A stretch of 48,640 bases of DNA from the NCBI RefSeq assembly GCF_011045035.1, contig NZ_JAALAA010000031.1, positions 1-48,640 of the forward strand. Direction: 5' to 3'. This DNA comes from Nocardioides turkmenicus (GTDB lineage: Bacteria > Actinomycetota > Actinomycetes > Propionibacteriales > Nocardioidaceae). The notes under the pieces were generated by a model. The model searched no databases and was not told the DNA's origin. It was given only the letters and a program-made list of their open reading frames with translations. The first letter of the stretch is position 1; each line of letters begins with the position of its first letter. This document shows positions 6,557 to 14,874 of the stretch, piece by piece. The position numbers and the translations under genes were made by a program.

Positions 6557-8215
6557 TCAGAGGTCGGTGGCGATGATCCGCTCGATGTTCCGCTCCGCGA
6601 GGGCGGTGATCGTGACGAACGGGTTGACGCTCGTGTTGCCGGGGATGAGCGCGCCGTCGATGACGTACAGACCGTCGTATCCGTGCAGCCGGCCGTAGTT
6701 GTCCGTGGCCTTGTTGAGGACCGCACCGCCCAGCGGGTGGTAGGTCAGGTGGTCGCCCCAGATCTTGTTGGTGCCGAACAGGTCGGTCCGGTAGATCGTC
6801 CCTTCCGTCCTGTTGATCTTGTCGAAGATCGTCTTCGCCATCGTGATGGAGTCCTGCTTCCACGCGGTCTGCCACGACAGGTCGACCTTGCCGGTGGCCG
6901 AGTTGTAGCTGAACGCGGCCCGGCGCTGGGTCTTGGTGATCGCCAGGTAGAAGGATGCGAACGTCTCCAGGCCGGCCGGCAGCGGTGCGACCTCGGCGAA
7001 CGCGCCGCCGGCGTCCCAGTTGTCGATGCCCGAGCACGGGATCGTCGACTGGACGTCACCGGTCGGGTCCCACATGTGGTTGGCGCGTCCGACCATCACG
7101 TTGCCGTTGTCGCCCCAGCCCTGGCCGACCTCGCTGTTCAGCGCGGGCAGCGCGCCGGTCGCCTTCAGCATCACCAGCAGCTTGCTCGTGCCGACGCTGC
7201 CGGCGGCGAAGAACACCTTGCCCGCGTTGACCGTCTTCGTGGTCACCACGTCGCCGGCGGTGTTGATCTGCTCGAGGACGACGTCGTAACCGCCCGCCGC
7301 CCCCGGCCGGACCGACGTGGCCCGATGCAGGGAGGAGATCGTGACCTTCCCGGTGGCAGCTGCCTGGGCGAGGTACGTCTTCGGCAGGGTCCTCTTGCCG
7401 TAGTTGTTCCCGTAGAGGATCTCCTGGGCCAGCGCCGACTTGGGGACGCTGCCGTTGTCCTCGGCCTCCATGTAGTCCCAGTCGTACACGTCCGGCACGA
7501 ACGTCCACGCGAACCCCGAGCGCTGAGCGTGCTTCCGGCCCACGCGGGAGTACTGGTAGTACGAGGTCCGCTCGAACCAGTCGGGGTCGACCAGGCCGAC
7601 GCCGAGGGCGGCGTTGGCACGGGGGTAGTAGGTGGCGTACATCTCGGCGGCATCCACCGAAGGCAGGATGCTGGCGAAGTTGGCGCGCTTCGGGGTGACG
7701 GCCATGCCGCCGTTGACGAGCGAGCCGCCGCCGACGCCACGCCCCTGGTAGACGGAGATGCCGGCGAAGTCCTCGGCATCGAGGATGCCGGCGTACTTCG
7801 GGACGTCCTTGTCGATGGGGAACCCGAGGAAGTTGCTGAGCGGCTGTTTGGTCCGGGTACGCATCCAGAAGGAGCGGTAGTCCGGGCTGGTCACCTTCGG
7901 GTGGATCTTGCCGTCCGGCCCCGGGGCGACCGTGGACCAGTCCTGGCCCATCTCGACCATGTGGACGTTGATGCCCGCCTGGGCCAGTCGCAGGGCGGCG
8001 ACCGAGCCGCCGTACCCGGTGCCGATGACCAGCACCGGCACCTGCGCGCCGTTGCCGATCGACGACGGCGCCGCTGCTGCCCAGGTCGGGCCGGCGCCGA
8101 GTGCTCCCCCCAGCACTCCGACGCCCGCCAGTGAGCCCGCGCCGAGCATGAAACCCCTGCGCGACAGCCCCCGCGATCCGGTCGATGGCCTGTCTTCTCG
8201 TTCCGTGGTGCTCAT
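6557..8215 (-). CDS. choD: Cholesterol oxidase, Tat-exported GMC flavoenzyme
   Basis: Oxidises 3-beta-hydroxysterols to the 3-keto-4-ene product with oxygen, the entry step of steroid breakdown. The 552-residue precursor starts with a twin-arginine signal (SRRGFM at 18-23, hydrophobic to about 47, then AAAA), so the enzyme is exported folded with its FAD. The dinucleotide motif is GTGYGG at 65-70. The active-site His and Asn of type I cholesterol oxidases correspond to H493 (in YHPLGG) and N531 (in SVNPF). GGGAGG stands before the ATG. It is divergent from a reductase operon across a KstR-type palindrome, which fits sterol-controlled expression. GMC relatives acting on other sterols cannot be excluded. 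Confidence 0.9.
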   Translation of the reverse strand: MSTTEREDRPSTGSRGLSRRGFMLGAGSLAGVGVLGGALGAGPTWAAAAPSSIGNGAQVPVLVIGTGYGGSVAALRLAQAGINVHMVEMGQDWSTVAPGPDGKIHPKVTSPDYRSFWMRTRTKQPLSNFLGFPIDKDVPKYAGILDAEDFAGISVYQGRGVGGGSLVNGGMAVTPKRANFASILPSVDAAEMYATYYPRANAALGVGLVDPDWFERTSYYQYSRVGRKHAQRSGFAWTFVPDVYDWDYMEAEDNGSVPKSALAQEILYGNNYGKRTLPKTYLAQAAATGKVTISSLHRATSVRPGAAGGYDVVLEQINTAGDVVTTKTVNAGKVFFAAGSVGTSKLLVMLKATGALPALNSEVGQGWGDNGNVMVGRANHMWDPTGDVQSTIPCSGIDNWDAGGAFAEVAPLPAGLETFASFYLAITKTQRRAAFSYNSATGKVDLSWQTAWKQDSITMAKTIFDKINRTEGTIYRTDLFGTNKIWGDHLTYHPLGGAVLNKATDNYGRLHGYDGLYVIDGALIPGNTSVNPFVTITALAERNIERIIATDL

Positions 8216-8243
8216 GATGTCCTCCCTTTTCCATCACTGATTG

Positions 8244-8259
8244 CTAGAACATGTTCTAG
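8244..8259. promoter_or_regulatory. KstR-type operator palindrome
   Basis: A perfect 16-bp palindrome, CTAGAACATGTTCTAG, containing the TnnAACnnGTTnnA core known for KstR, the TetR-family repressor of cholesterol catabolism in mycobacteria and rhodococci. It is centred in the spacer between the divergent cholesterol oxidase gene (8215) and the reductase gene (8318), so one site could control both. Confidence 0.75.
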
Positions 8260-8317
8260 TATCCCCAGGGGGGTGTCACGGTTTTCGCAAACTTCAGCGG
8301 GGCAACAGGGAGGTCGC

Positions 8318-9418
8318 ATGATCACCGCATGCGTGTGGGGCACGGGCAACATCGGCCAGCTCGCCATCCGGGCGGTCGAGGCACATCCACGACTCGAGCT
8401 CACCGGTGTGCTCGTCCACGACCCCGCCAAGGTCGGCCGGGACGCGGGCGATCTCGGCGGACTCGGCCGTGATCTCGGGGTTGCCGCCACCGACGACATC
8501 GACGCGGTGCTCGCCGCACGACCGCAGGCGATCGTGTACGCCGCGTCCGGCGACATCCGCCCGGACGACGCGCTCGCCGACATCGTCCGCGCGCTCGGGG
8601 CCGGAGCCGTCGTCGTCACGCCCGCCCTCTACGCGCTGTACGACCAGCGCAACGCGCCGCCCGAGATGCGCGAGCCGGTGCTCGCCGCGATCGCCGAGGG
8701 CGGCGGGTCGCTGTTCGTGTCCGGCGTCGACCCGGGGTGGGCCAACGACGTGCTGCCGTTGCTGGTCAGCGGCCTGGGCAGCACCGTGGACGTCGTCCGG
8801 TGCCAGGAGATCTTCGACTACTCCACCTACGACCAGCCCGACTCCGTCCGCTACCTGGTCGGGATGGGCCAGCCGATGGACTACGACGCCCCGATGCTCA
8901 TGGAGAGCGTGCCGACCATGGTGTGGGGCGGCCAGGTCCGGCTGATCGCCCGCGGACTCGAGGTCGAGCTGGACGAGATCAGGGAGACCGTCGAGCGGCT
9001 GCCGCTGGACGAGACCGTGACCACCACGTCGATGGGTGACTTCGAGAAGGGCACCCAGGGGGCGGTGCGCTTCGAGGTCCAGGGGATCGTCGGCGGCGAG
9101 CCGCTCATCGTCGTCGAGCACGTGACCCGTATCCATCCCTCCTGCGCCCCGCACTGGCCGACGCCGCCGGACGGCGATGGCGCACACCGGGTGGTCATCG
9201 AGGGCGACCCGCGGATCGAGGTGACGGTCGAGGCGACGGATCAGTCCGGCAACCGGGCGGCTGGTGGCAATGCCACGGCGGTCGGGCGGCTCGTCGGTGC
9301 GATCGAGTGGCTCGTCGACTCGGCTCCCGGCCTCTACGACGCGCTGGACGTCCCGTTGCGCCCGGCGATCGGCAAGCTCGGTGCGGCAAAGGCCGCCCAG
9401 GAAGGTGTGACCGCATGA
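8318..9418 (+). CDS. Rossmann-fold NAD(P)H-dependent reductase, dihydrodipicolinate-reductase-like
   Basis: A 366-residue protein with an N-terminal dinucleotide-binding loop (WGTGNIG, 7-13) and the general plan of the actinobacterial proteins annotated as DapB-like or NAD(P)H-dependent amine-dehydrogenase-family reductases. The GTG 45 nt upstream gives a longer frame, but GGGAGG at 8308-8313 stands 4-5 nt before the ATG at 8318 and the conserved fold begins there, so I start it at 8318. Its substrate is unknown; many homologues sit in steroid or lipid clusters, and here it faces cholesterol oxidase across a KstR-like site. It overlaps the next gene by ATGA, implying translational coupling. 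Confidence 0.75.
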   Translation: MITACVWGTGNIGQLAIRAVEAHPRLELTGVLVHDPAKVGRDAGDLGGLGRDLGVAATDDIDAVLAARPQAIVYAASGDIRPDDALADIVRALGAGAVVVTPALYALYDQRNAPPEMREPVLAAIAEGGGSLFVSGVDPGWANDVLPLLVSGLGSTVDVVRCQEIFDYSTYDQPDSVRYLVGMGQPMDYDAPMLMESVPTMVWGGQVRLIARGLEVELDEIRETVERLPLDETVTTTSMGDFEKGTQGAVRFEVQGIVGGEPLIVVEHVTRIHPSCAPHWPTPPDGDGAHRVVIEGDPRIEVTVEATDQSGNRAAGGNATAVGRLVGAIEWLVDSAPGLYDALDVPLRPAIGKLGAAKAAQEGVTA

Positions 9419-9897
9419 TCATCGATGTCCCCGACGGCAAGGACCCGATCGCGTACGTCTGGGGTGAGATGGTCCCCGGGATCGGCCCGGCCGCGGCCGG
9501 CCTCTCGCTCGCGGTCTACGAGCACACCACGCTCGGGCTGCGCGAGTTCGAGGCCGCTCGGCTGCGGATCGCGCAGATCAACGGGTGCGTCTTCTGCCTC
9601 GACTGGCGCACCGAGCGAGGCGGCGAGAAGGTCGAGGAGTCCTTCGCCGAGGCGGTCGAGGAATGGCGTACGACGGACGCATTCGACGACCGCACCCGGC
9701 TCGCCGCGGAGTACGCGGAACGCTACGCGAGCGACCACCACGGCATCGACCAGGCCTTCTGGGACCGGATGTCGGCCCACTACACCGACGCCGAGATCGT
9801 CGAGCTGAGCATGTGCCTCGGATCGTGGCTCGCGTTCGGCCGGCTCAACCACGTCCTGGGCCTCGACAGCGCCTGCATGCTGCCCTCCCAGAGGTAA
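9415..9897 (+). CDS. Carboxymuconolactone decarboxylase / AhpD-like protein
   Basis: A 160-residue helical protein of the CMD/AhpD fold. The AhpD-type redox pair is visible as CVFC (C58, C61), preceded by RLRIAQINGC, the usual surroundings in peroxidase-like members. Such proteins reduce peroxides or, in catabolic clusters, act as poorly defined accessory enzymes. The start codon is fixed by the 4-nt ATGA overlap with the reductase upstream, so the two form one operon under the KstR-like site. Which of the two activities applies is not decidable from sequence alone. Confidence 0.8.
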   Translation: MIIDVPDGKDPIAYVWGEMVPGIGPAAAGLSLAVYEHTTLGLREFEAARLRIAQINGCVFCLDWRTERGGEKVEESFAEAVEEWRTTDAFDDRTRLAAEYAERYASDHHGIDQAFWDRMSAHYTDAEIVELSMCLGSWLAFGRLNHVLGLDSACMLPSQR

Positions 9898-9964
9898 CAC
9901 GGGCCTGACATCCAGGTCATGCAGAATTTCGGTGTTGCGCCCTCGGAGCCGCAGGATTTCGACC

Positions 9965-9970
9965 TATCGT
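9965..9970 (+). promoter_or_regulatory. Leaderless -10 box for the zinc-ribbon gene
   Basis: TATCGT lies 6 nt before the ATG with no Shine-Dalgarno. Two direct repeats GCAGRATTTCGR stand upstream at 9921-9932 and 9951-9962, 30 bp apart. Confidence 0.35.
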
Positions 9971-9976
9971 TGATCC

Positions 9977-10141
9977 ATGAAGACCTGCGATTTCTGCGGA
10001 TGCTACGAGGCCGACCCACACCGCCTCCTCGCATGGACCACCGCGGTTGAGCGTGGGCGTGCGAAGTCGTTCTGCGAGGCCTGCTCGCGCCGACACGTAC
10101 GCTCCATGGAAGCCAAGCTCGACTCCGACTGGTGGGCCTGA
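9977..10141 (+). CDS. Small zinc-ribbon protein (54 residues)
   Basis: A short gene supported by codon use typical of its neighbours and by two cysteine pairs, C4-C7 and C33-C36, that would form one zinc ribbon. The C-terminal RSMEAKLDSDWW segment is one I recognise from conserved hypothetical proteins of Nocardioides relatives. No function is known. It is convergent with argS, ending 9 bp from it. The gene seems to have its own promoter and to start without a leader. Confidence 0.65.
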   Translation: MKTCDFCGCYEADPHRLLAWTTAVERGRAKSFCEACSRRHVRSMEAKLDSDWWA

Positions 10142-10150
10142 GTCCCACTG

Positions 10151-11881
10151 CTACATCCGTTGTGGCGCCTCGATGCCGAGGAGCCTGAGTCCCTCTGACA
10201 GCACTCGCCGGGTCGCCTCGCACAATGCGAGCCGGGTCTGCCTGACCTCGCCCTCCGCCTTGAGCACGGGGCAGTTCTCGTAGAACGCGGTCAGCGCGGT
10301 CGCCAGACCGTAGAGGTACGCCGTGAGGTGATGCGGCTCCAAGGTGTCGGCGACCTTGGCGACCACCGGCGCGAAGCCGGTCAGCTCCAGCGCGAGCCGC
10401 TGTTCGGCCGCGTGGGACAGGGTGTGGACGTGGTACGTCTGCTGCGGTGCCTGCGCGAGGATGCTGCACACCCGCGCATGGGCGTACTGCAGGTACGGGC
10501 CGGTCTCGCCGGTGGTGGCCGACATCCGGGCGATGTCGAAGACGTAGTCGCGTGCCAGGTGGTTGGAGAGGTCCGCGTACTTCACCGCGGCGTTGGCGAC
10601 CATGCGTACGACCTCGGGCGTGGCATAGGTGGACGCGGCGGCCTCCTCGGCGGCGTCCAGCAGCGCGGTCAGCGTGACCGTCTCGCCCGACCGGGTCTTG
10701 AATGGCCGGCCGTCGGGGCCGAGCACCGTGCCGAACCCGATGTGCTGGACCTCCACGGAGTCAGGCAGCCAGCCGGCGGCGCGAGCGACCGCGAAGACCA
10801 TCTCGAAGTGCTGGCTCTGCCGGTGGTCGACGACGTAGACGACCCGGTCGACGGCCAGGTCGTCGACGCGGTGCCGGATCGTGGCTAGATCGGTCGCGGC
10901 GTACCCGAACCCGCCGTCGGCCTTCTGCACGATCAGCGGCAGCGGCGCGCCGTCCCGGCCGGTGAAGGCGTCGGGATAGACGACCTGGGCGCCGGCCGAC
11001 TCGGTCAGCAGACCCAGGGCCCGAAGGTCCTCGACGACGCCCGGAAGCTGCGGGTTGTAGCGGCTCTCGCCGTCGAAGTCGTCGTCGGTCAGGAGTACGC
11101 CGAGTCGGCTGTAGGTGGCGTCGAACTCTGCCATCGAGGCGTCGACGAGCGCCTGCCACAGAGCCAACGTGGCCGGGTCGCCGGACTGCAGCGCCACCAC
11201 CCGGCGCCGGGCGGCGTCGGCGAAGTCCGCGTCGTCGTCGAAGCGTGCCTTCGCCCGCTGGTAGAGCGCGAGCAGCTCGCTCATGTCCAGGTCGGCGACG
11301 GCCGCCGGGTCGTCGAGATCCTCGCCGAGCAGCTCCTCGACCAGCATGCCGAACTGTGTGCCCCAGTCGCCGAGATGGTTCTGCCGCACGACGTCGTGGC
11401 CGGCGTAGGCCAGCACTCTGGCCAGGGCGTCGCCGATGACCGTGGAGCGCAGGTGGCCGACGTGCATCTGCTTGGCGACGTTGGGGGAGGAGTAGTCGAC
11501 GACGACCCGCTTCGTGGTCACCGGGATGGGCACGCCGAGGTGCGGGTCGGTCAGCAGGCCGCCGACGGCCCGGCCGAGGACGTCGGGGGACCAGGTGAGG
11601 TTGAGGAACCCGGCGCCGGCGAGCTCGACGGTGCCGAGCTCGCCGAGACGCTGTATCGAGCCTGTCGAGATGTCGAGGGCATCGACGAGGCGGGCGCCGA
11701 TCTCCCGCGGCGGCAGGCCGAGCGGGCCGGCCAGCCGCAGCGGGAGGTTGGACTGGAGGTGCCCGAACTCGGGCCGGGTGGCCGGGCGCAGCTCGGGGTC
11801 GATGCCGGCGAAGGACTCGCCGAAGCAGGCGACGACGGCGTCCTGGAGGTGTGCGGACAGGGCGAGGGTGTGCTCGTGCAC
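10151..11881 (-). CDS. argS: Arginyl-tRNA synthetase
   Basis: Charges tRNA-Arg with arginine. The 576-residue protein has the N-terminal Arg-S add-on domain (1-95), the class I HIGH motif as HVGH at 140-143, a degenerate KMSKS loop at KTRSGE (about 380), and the DALR anticodon-binding domain ending in RRVLSEGLRLLGIEAPQRM. It starts with GTG; no Shine-Dalgarno is seen and TAGGAC lies 7 nt before it, so it may be leaderless. Residues 70-76 (DISTGSI) are encoded by a 15-bp core of the genome-interspersed repeat, and the linker there looks longer than in related synthetases. Confidence 0.95.
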   Translation of the reverse strand: MHEHTLALSAHLQDAVVACFGESFAGIDPELRPATRPEFGHLQSNLPLRLAGPLGLPPREIGARLVDALDISTGSIQRLGELGTVELAGAGFLNLTWSPDVLGRAVGGLLTDPHLGVPIPVTTKRVVVDYSSPNVAKQMHVGHLRSTVIGDALARVLAYAGHDVVRQNHLGDWGTQFGMLVEELLGEDLDDPAAVADLDMSELLALYQRAKARFDDDADFADAARRRVVALQSGDPATLALWQALVDASMAEFDATYSRLGVLLTDDDFDGESRYNPQLPGVVEDLRALGLLTESAGAQVVYPDAFTGRDGAPLPLIVQKADGGFGYAATDLATIRHRVDDLAVDRVVYVVDHRQSQHFEMVFAVARAAGWLPDSVEVQHIGFGTVLGPDGRPFKTRSGETVTLTALLDAAEEAAASTYATPEVVRMVANAAVKYADLSNHLARDYVFDIARMSATTGETGPYLQYAHARVCSILAQAPQQTYHVHTLSHAAEQRLALELTGFAPVVAKVADTLEPHHLTAYLYGLATALTAFYENCPVLKAEGEVRQTRLALCEATRRVLSEGLRLLGIEAPQRM

Positions 11882-12007
11882 GAGAGTGGTCCTAGAGGGT
11901 GAAGAGGGCAGGCTGACGCGAAGGCGGGGTCAGAGACCCATGCCTCGTCGTCGCAGCGCGCTCTTCGTGACCATGTCCGCAAGGGTGCCTGGACGTGTCG
12001 GCGTCGG

Positions 12008-12781
12008 TCAAGCCGGTTCGCTCCCGTCGGCCCTGGCCGAGGCGATCAGGTCCCAGGCGCAGCCGCAGTAGGGATGCCGCAGCCACGGCCGGACCGTGGG
12101 CTTGTCGTCGCGGGTGAGGATCACCGACGCCGACCACGAGGCGGGAGTGCGCCCGGCGAGGTAGGTGCGGGCGTCGCGTACGGCCCAGGAGAGCGCCAGC
12201 GACTGCAGCAGCGCGTCGCTGGGCACCTCGTTGCCGACGAGCTGGCTCACCACCACCGCGCGCCGGTCGTCCTCCTCAGCGAGGGTCGCGTCGACACAGC
12301 GCAGGCACGCGGTGACGCCGGGGACGACCAAAGGGCCCACCGTCCACGTGTCGGGGCCGCTCTCGACGACGAGGTGAGCCCGGCCGACGCGCAGCATCTC
12401 GTCGGTCCGCTCGCGGTCCAGCGGCCCGTCGGAGAGGAGTACGACGAGGTTCGGCGCGGTCGGCGCGGCGAGGTCCGGTCCGATCAGCGCCCGAGCGGCG
12501 GAGACCATCGCCGGAGGTCCGTCGAAGCCGATCCGTGGTGGCGGCTCGCTGCGCTCGGCGTCGACCAGCAGGCCGGCGTTGCCGAGCTGCTGCATCGCAT
12601 GCCGGCCGGGCAGGTGGTCGGGCTCGACCGCGCGGCCGGCGGCGAGGTCGGTCAGCAGGCGGCGTACCTCCACGCCGTCCTGCACGATCGCCCGCCGAGG
12701 CGGGTCGATGCCGATCTGGAGTCGGGTCTCATCACGTCGTACGGCCACATACCCCGGCCGAATCCGGTAGCGGTTGCTCAT
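12008..12781 (-). CDS. Cyclodehydratase-like / TOMM leader-binding-type protein, orphan
   Basis: A 257-residue protein resembling the E1/ThiF-like cyclodehydratase partner proteins of azole-peptide (TOMM) clusters. The zinc tetrathiolate is visible as C159-C162 (CLRC) and C239-C241 (CGC), with the N-terminal winged-helix-like region that in TOMM systems binds the leader peptide. No YcaO protein, dehydrogenase or precursor peptide lies nearby, so it is an orphan; a similarly annotated protein (Rv3196) sits near whiB7 in M. tuberculosis, suggesting a housekeeping actinobacterial role. I start at 12781 rather than at an upstream ATG at 12940, because the extra residues come from a 21-bp tandem repeat. 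No strong Shine-Dalgarno is present. Confidence 0.65.
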   Translation of the reverse strand: MSNRYRIRPGYVAVRRDETRLQIGIDPPRRAIVQDGVEVRRLLTDLAAGRAVEPDHLPGRHAMQQLGNAGLLVDAERSEPPPRIGFDGPPAMVSAARALIGPDLAAPTAPNLVVLLSDGPLDRERTDEMLRVGRAHLVVESGPDTWTVGPLVVPGVTACLRCVDATLAEEDDRRAVVVSQLVGNEVPSDALLQSLALSWAVRDARTYLAGRTPASWSASVILTRDDKPTVRPWLRHPYCGCAWDLIASARADGSEPA

Positions 12782-12820
12782 GCCGGGGAGTCTCACACCG
12801 CCCGAGATTTCCTGCAGCGA

Positions 12821-12843
12821 CAATCCACAGGCCCTGTGGATAA
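12821..12843. promoter_or_regulatory. Inverted DnaA-box-like pair
   Basis: TGTGGATAA (12835-12843) is the exact complement of the consensus DnaA box TTATCCACA. With CAATCCACA (12821-12829) it forms perfect 8-bp arms (ATCCACAG/CTGTGGAT) around GCC. It lies about 40-60 bp upstream of the cyclodehydratase-like gene. Confidence 0.4.
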
Positions 12844-12884
12844 CTGCCGAGACGTCACCTACGTCGGTCGAGTCGGCACCCGGG

Positions 12885-12938
12885 TGACGCTTCGGCCGAC
12901 GGGGCTGACGCTTCGGCCGGCGGGGCCGACGCCTCGGC
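12885..12938. repeat. 21-bp tandem repeat, about 2.6 copies
   Basis: Units TGACGCTTCGGCCGACGGGGC (12885-12905) and its one-base variant (12906-12926) are followed by a partial third unit beginning CGACGCCTCGG. GC-rich, in the spacer upstream of the cyclodehydratase-like gene; no function suggested. Confidence 0.7.
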
Positions 12939-13135
12939 AAAACGTGGCAGCGGCGCCGCCGGGCTTGCCGGGGACGCCGCCGCGAGTTGTGCGCTGGTAG
13001 GGTCTCGAGCTGCGCTGGCTCACTGCTACGGGAAGCGTGGATCTCGACCCGCTTCGCGGGTTCGCAGGCTCACCCGCTGCGCTCGCTCGATCCCTTCGCG
13101 TTGCGGCTCCGCTCCTTCGTCGCGGAGTCGCAGGC
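12939..13135. other. Intergenic stretch with interspersed-repeat-like DNA
   Basis: Holds no credible gene. From about 13004 it is built of short GC-rich phrases such as GATCTCGACCCGCTTCGCGG and CGCTGCGCTCGCTCG, a style of dispersed intergenic repeat familiar from Nocardioides-like genomes. Confidence 0.5.
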
Positions 13136-13294
13136 TCAGGCCTTGCCCAAGATGCGGTTGAGGTTGGTGCTGCAGACGGGGCAGACGGCCTTGGCCATCT
13201 TGGTGCCCTTGTCGTTCACCCGGATCTCACCGGTCGCCTCGCGCTTCTCCTTGCACTTCACGCAGTAGAACTCGCCGCTCCAGGTCTCCGCCAT
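13136..13294 (-). CDS. DUF5679 zinc-ribbon protein (52 residues)
   Basis: A short cytosolic protein, MAETWSGEFYCVKCKEKREA at its start, with two CxxC knuckles (C11-C14 and C38-C41) and a run of basic residues between them, ending NRILGKA. This is the layout of the DUF5679 family, small zinc ribbons with no known role that are almost universal in actinobacteria. AAGGAGG stands 6 nt before the ATG, which fixes the start. It lies alone, with repeat-rich DNA on its 3' side and a long gene-free stretch upstream. Confidence 0.85.
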   Translation of the reverse strand: MAETWSGEFYCVKCKEKREATGEIRVNDKGTKMAKAVCPVCSTNLNRILGKA

Positions 13295-13810
13295 GACGGC
13301 CTCCTTGCCTATGTGTAACTGGTCGTCGCGACGGGGTTGTCAGGGAAGCCCGTCGGAAGCTCGTCATGACGAGCCGTCTCGACCCTACGACACACGGCGC
13401 TCCCGGCGGCAACATGGGCTACCAAGCGAGTGTCGGCGTGTTGGCGTCATACCGGGCGATTCGGGGGTTTCGAGGACGCATCGAAGGTCCTCGCCGCGGT
13501 TGCGTCGCCTGGGAAAATTGGAGGGACCCCCGGTGCCTGGATCGTCCTTCGCCTTCCCCTTGCGAAGGCCGTCCGGCGGCGCCGGGGGTCCCACTGACAT
13601 CGAACTTAAAGAGGATGTGGGAGCCCGTCAACGTCCCACTCCGTGATCCTTGTGGACAAGATGTGGACAACACCGCTTTTCTTGGGGAAAGCCGGTGGAA
13701 GACACGCCCGTTCCTGTGGGTAACCAGGGTGAGCGGATGGGGAATGATCGGTTGAATAACGACGGTGACCTGCGAAAAGCGTTCTCCACCGCCTGTGGAG
13801 GAGAAAATAG
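13295..13810. other. Gene-free stretch with two tandem DnaA-like boxes
   Basis: About 515 bp with no frame that looks coding; the open frames present are rich in Arg, Pro and Gly in no conserved order. GC content falls towards the right end. TGTGGACAA occurs at 13651-13659 and 13662-13670, 11 bp apart, and CTGTGGGTAA and CTGTGGAGGA variants follow. The promoter of the PHP gene must lie in the last part. Confidence 0.5.
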
Positions 13811-14863
13811 TTGGAGGAAGATTTGGTAGGCGAGGCGTTGTCCCCCGTAGCGGCCCTGCGTCGGATCGCTTTCCTGCTCGAGCGCGGCCGCGAGGACACC
13901 TACAAGGTGAAGGCGTTCCGCACCGCGGCAGCGGCGATCCTGCCCATCCCCGAGGACGAGGTACGCCGCCGGGCAGCCGAGGGCACCCTGACGGAGCTGA
14001 GCGGGGTCGGCGCCAGCACGGCCAAGGTCATCACCGAGGCCGCGCGCGGCGAGGTGCCGCAGCGGCTGCAGGACACCGAGCGGGTCCACGGCGGTCCGCT
14101 GACCGAGGCCGGTGCGGGAGAGAGGCTCCGGAGCAGGCTCCGGGGCGACCTGCACAGCCACTCCGACTGGTCGGACGGCGGCTCGCCGATCGAGGAGATG
14201 GCGTTCACCGCGATCGAGCTGGGCCACGACTACCTCGTGCTCACCGACCACAGCCCGCGCCTGACCGTCGCCAACGGGCTCAGCGCGGCCCGCCTGGAGC
14301 GTCAGCTCGGCGTGGTCGACGCGGTCAACGATCACCTAGCCGGCCACGGGTTCACCCTGCTGAAGGGGATCGAGGTCGACATCCTCGATGACGGCAGCCT
14401 CGACCAGACCGACGAGATGCTCGCCAAGCTCGAGCTCCGGGTCGCCAGCGTCCACTCCAAGCTCAAGATGGACAAGGACCAGATGACCCGGCGGATGGTC
14501 ACCGCGGTGTCCACGACCCGGATGAACGTGCTCGGTCACTGCACCGGTCGGCTCGTCACCGGAAACCGCGGCACCCGGCCCGGCAGCCAGTTCGACGCGC
14601 GCAAGGTCTTCGAGGCCTGTGCGGAGCACGGCGTCGCGGTCGAGATCAACTCCAGGCCGGAGCGGAGGGACCCGCCGACCAAGCTTCTCGAGCTCGCTCG
14701 CGACGTCGGTTGCCTCTTCTCGATCGACTCGGACGCACACGCTCCTGGGCAGCTCGACTTCCTCGTCCTGGGCTGCGAACGAGCCGAAGCGGCGGGTATC
14801 GAAGAGGAACGGATCATCAACACCTGGCCGCGGGACCGCCTGCTGGCCTGGGCGAACAGGTAG
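13811..14863 (+). CDS. PHP-domain phosphoesterase with N-terminal helix-hairpin-helix (PolX C-terminal type)
   Basis: A 350-residue protein. Residues 15-90 form a helical region with a helix-hairpin-helix (GVGASTAKVI, 65-74) like the DNA-binding part of family X polymerases. Residues 108-345 are a PHP domain with the metal ligands H115 and H117 (DLHSHSDWSDG), D146-H147 (TDHS) and D308/H310 (SDAH). The polymerase palm is absent, so this is the nuclease/phosphatase half of a PolX-like protein; a 3'-5' exonuclease or phosphatase role in repair is inferred. The start is TTG at 13811, chosen because GGAGGAG lies 7 nt before it; a second in-frame TTG is at 13823. Confidence 0.8.
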   Translation: MEEDLVGEALSPVAALRRIAFLLERGREDTYKVKAFRTAAAAILPIPEDEVRRRAAEGTLTELSGVGASTAKVITEAARGEVPQRLQDTERVHGGPLTEAGAGERLRSRLRGDLHSHSDWSDGGSPIEEMAFTAIELGHDYLVLTDHSPRLTVANGLSAARLERQLGVVDAVNDHLAGHGFTLLKGIEVDILDDGSLDQTDEMLAKLELRVASVHSKLKMDKDQMTRRMVTAVSTTRMNVLGHCTGRLVTGNRGTRPGSQFDARKVFEACAEHGVAVEINSRPERRDPPTKLLELARDVGCLFSIDSDAHAPGQLDFLVLGCERAEAAGIEEERIINTWPRDRLLAWANR

Positions 14864-14874
14864 TTTCTTGACCT

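Noticed and set aside
11930..11974. 14-codon ORF between argS and the cyclodehydratase-like gene
   Set aside because: No ribosome site, too short to judge, and no known peptide.
12782..12940. N-terminal extension of the cyclodehydratase-like protein to 310 residues
   Set aside because: The added residues (MPRRRPRRPKRQPRR and so on) are the translation of a 21-bp tandem repeat; the conserved part begins at 12781.
12821..13670. Chromosomal origin
   Set aside because: Only three or four DnaA-like boxes, no dnaA, dnaN, recF or rpmH nearby.
13366..13755. 129-codon rightward frame upstream of the PHP gene
   Set aside because: No ribosome site, no conserved segments, composition unlike neighbouring proteins.
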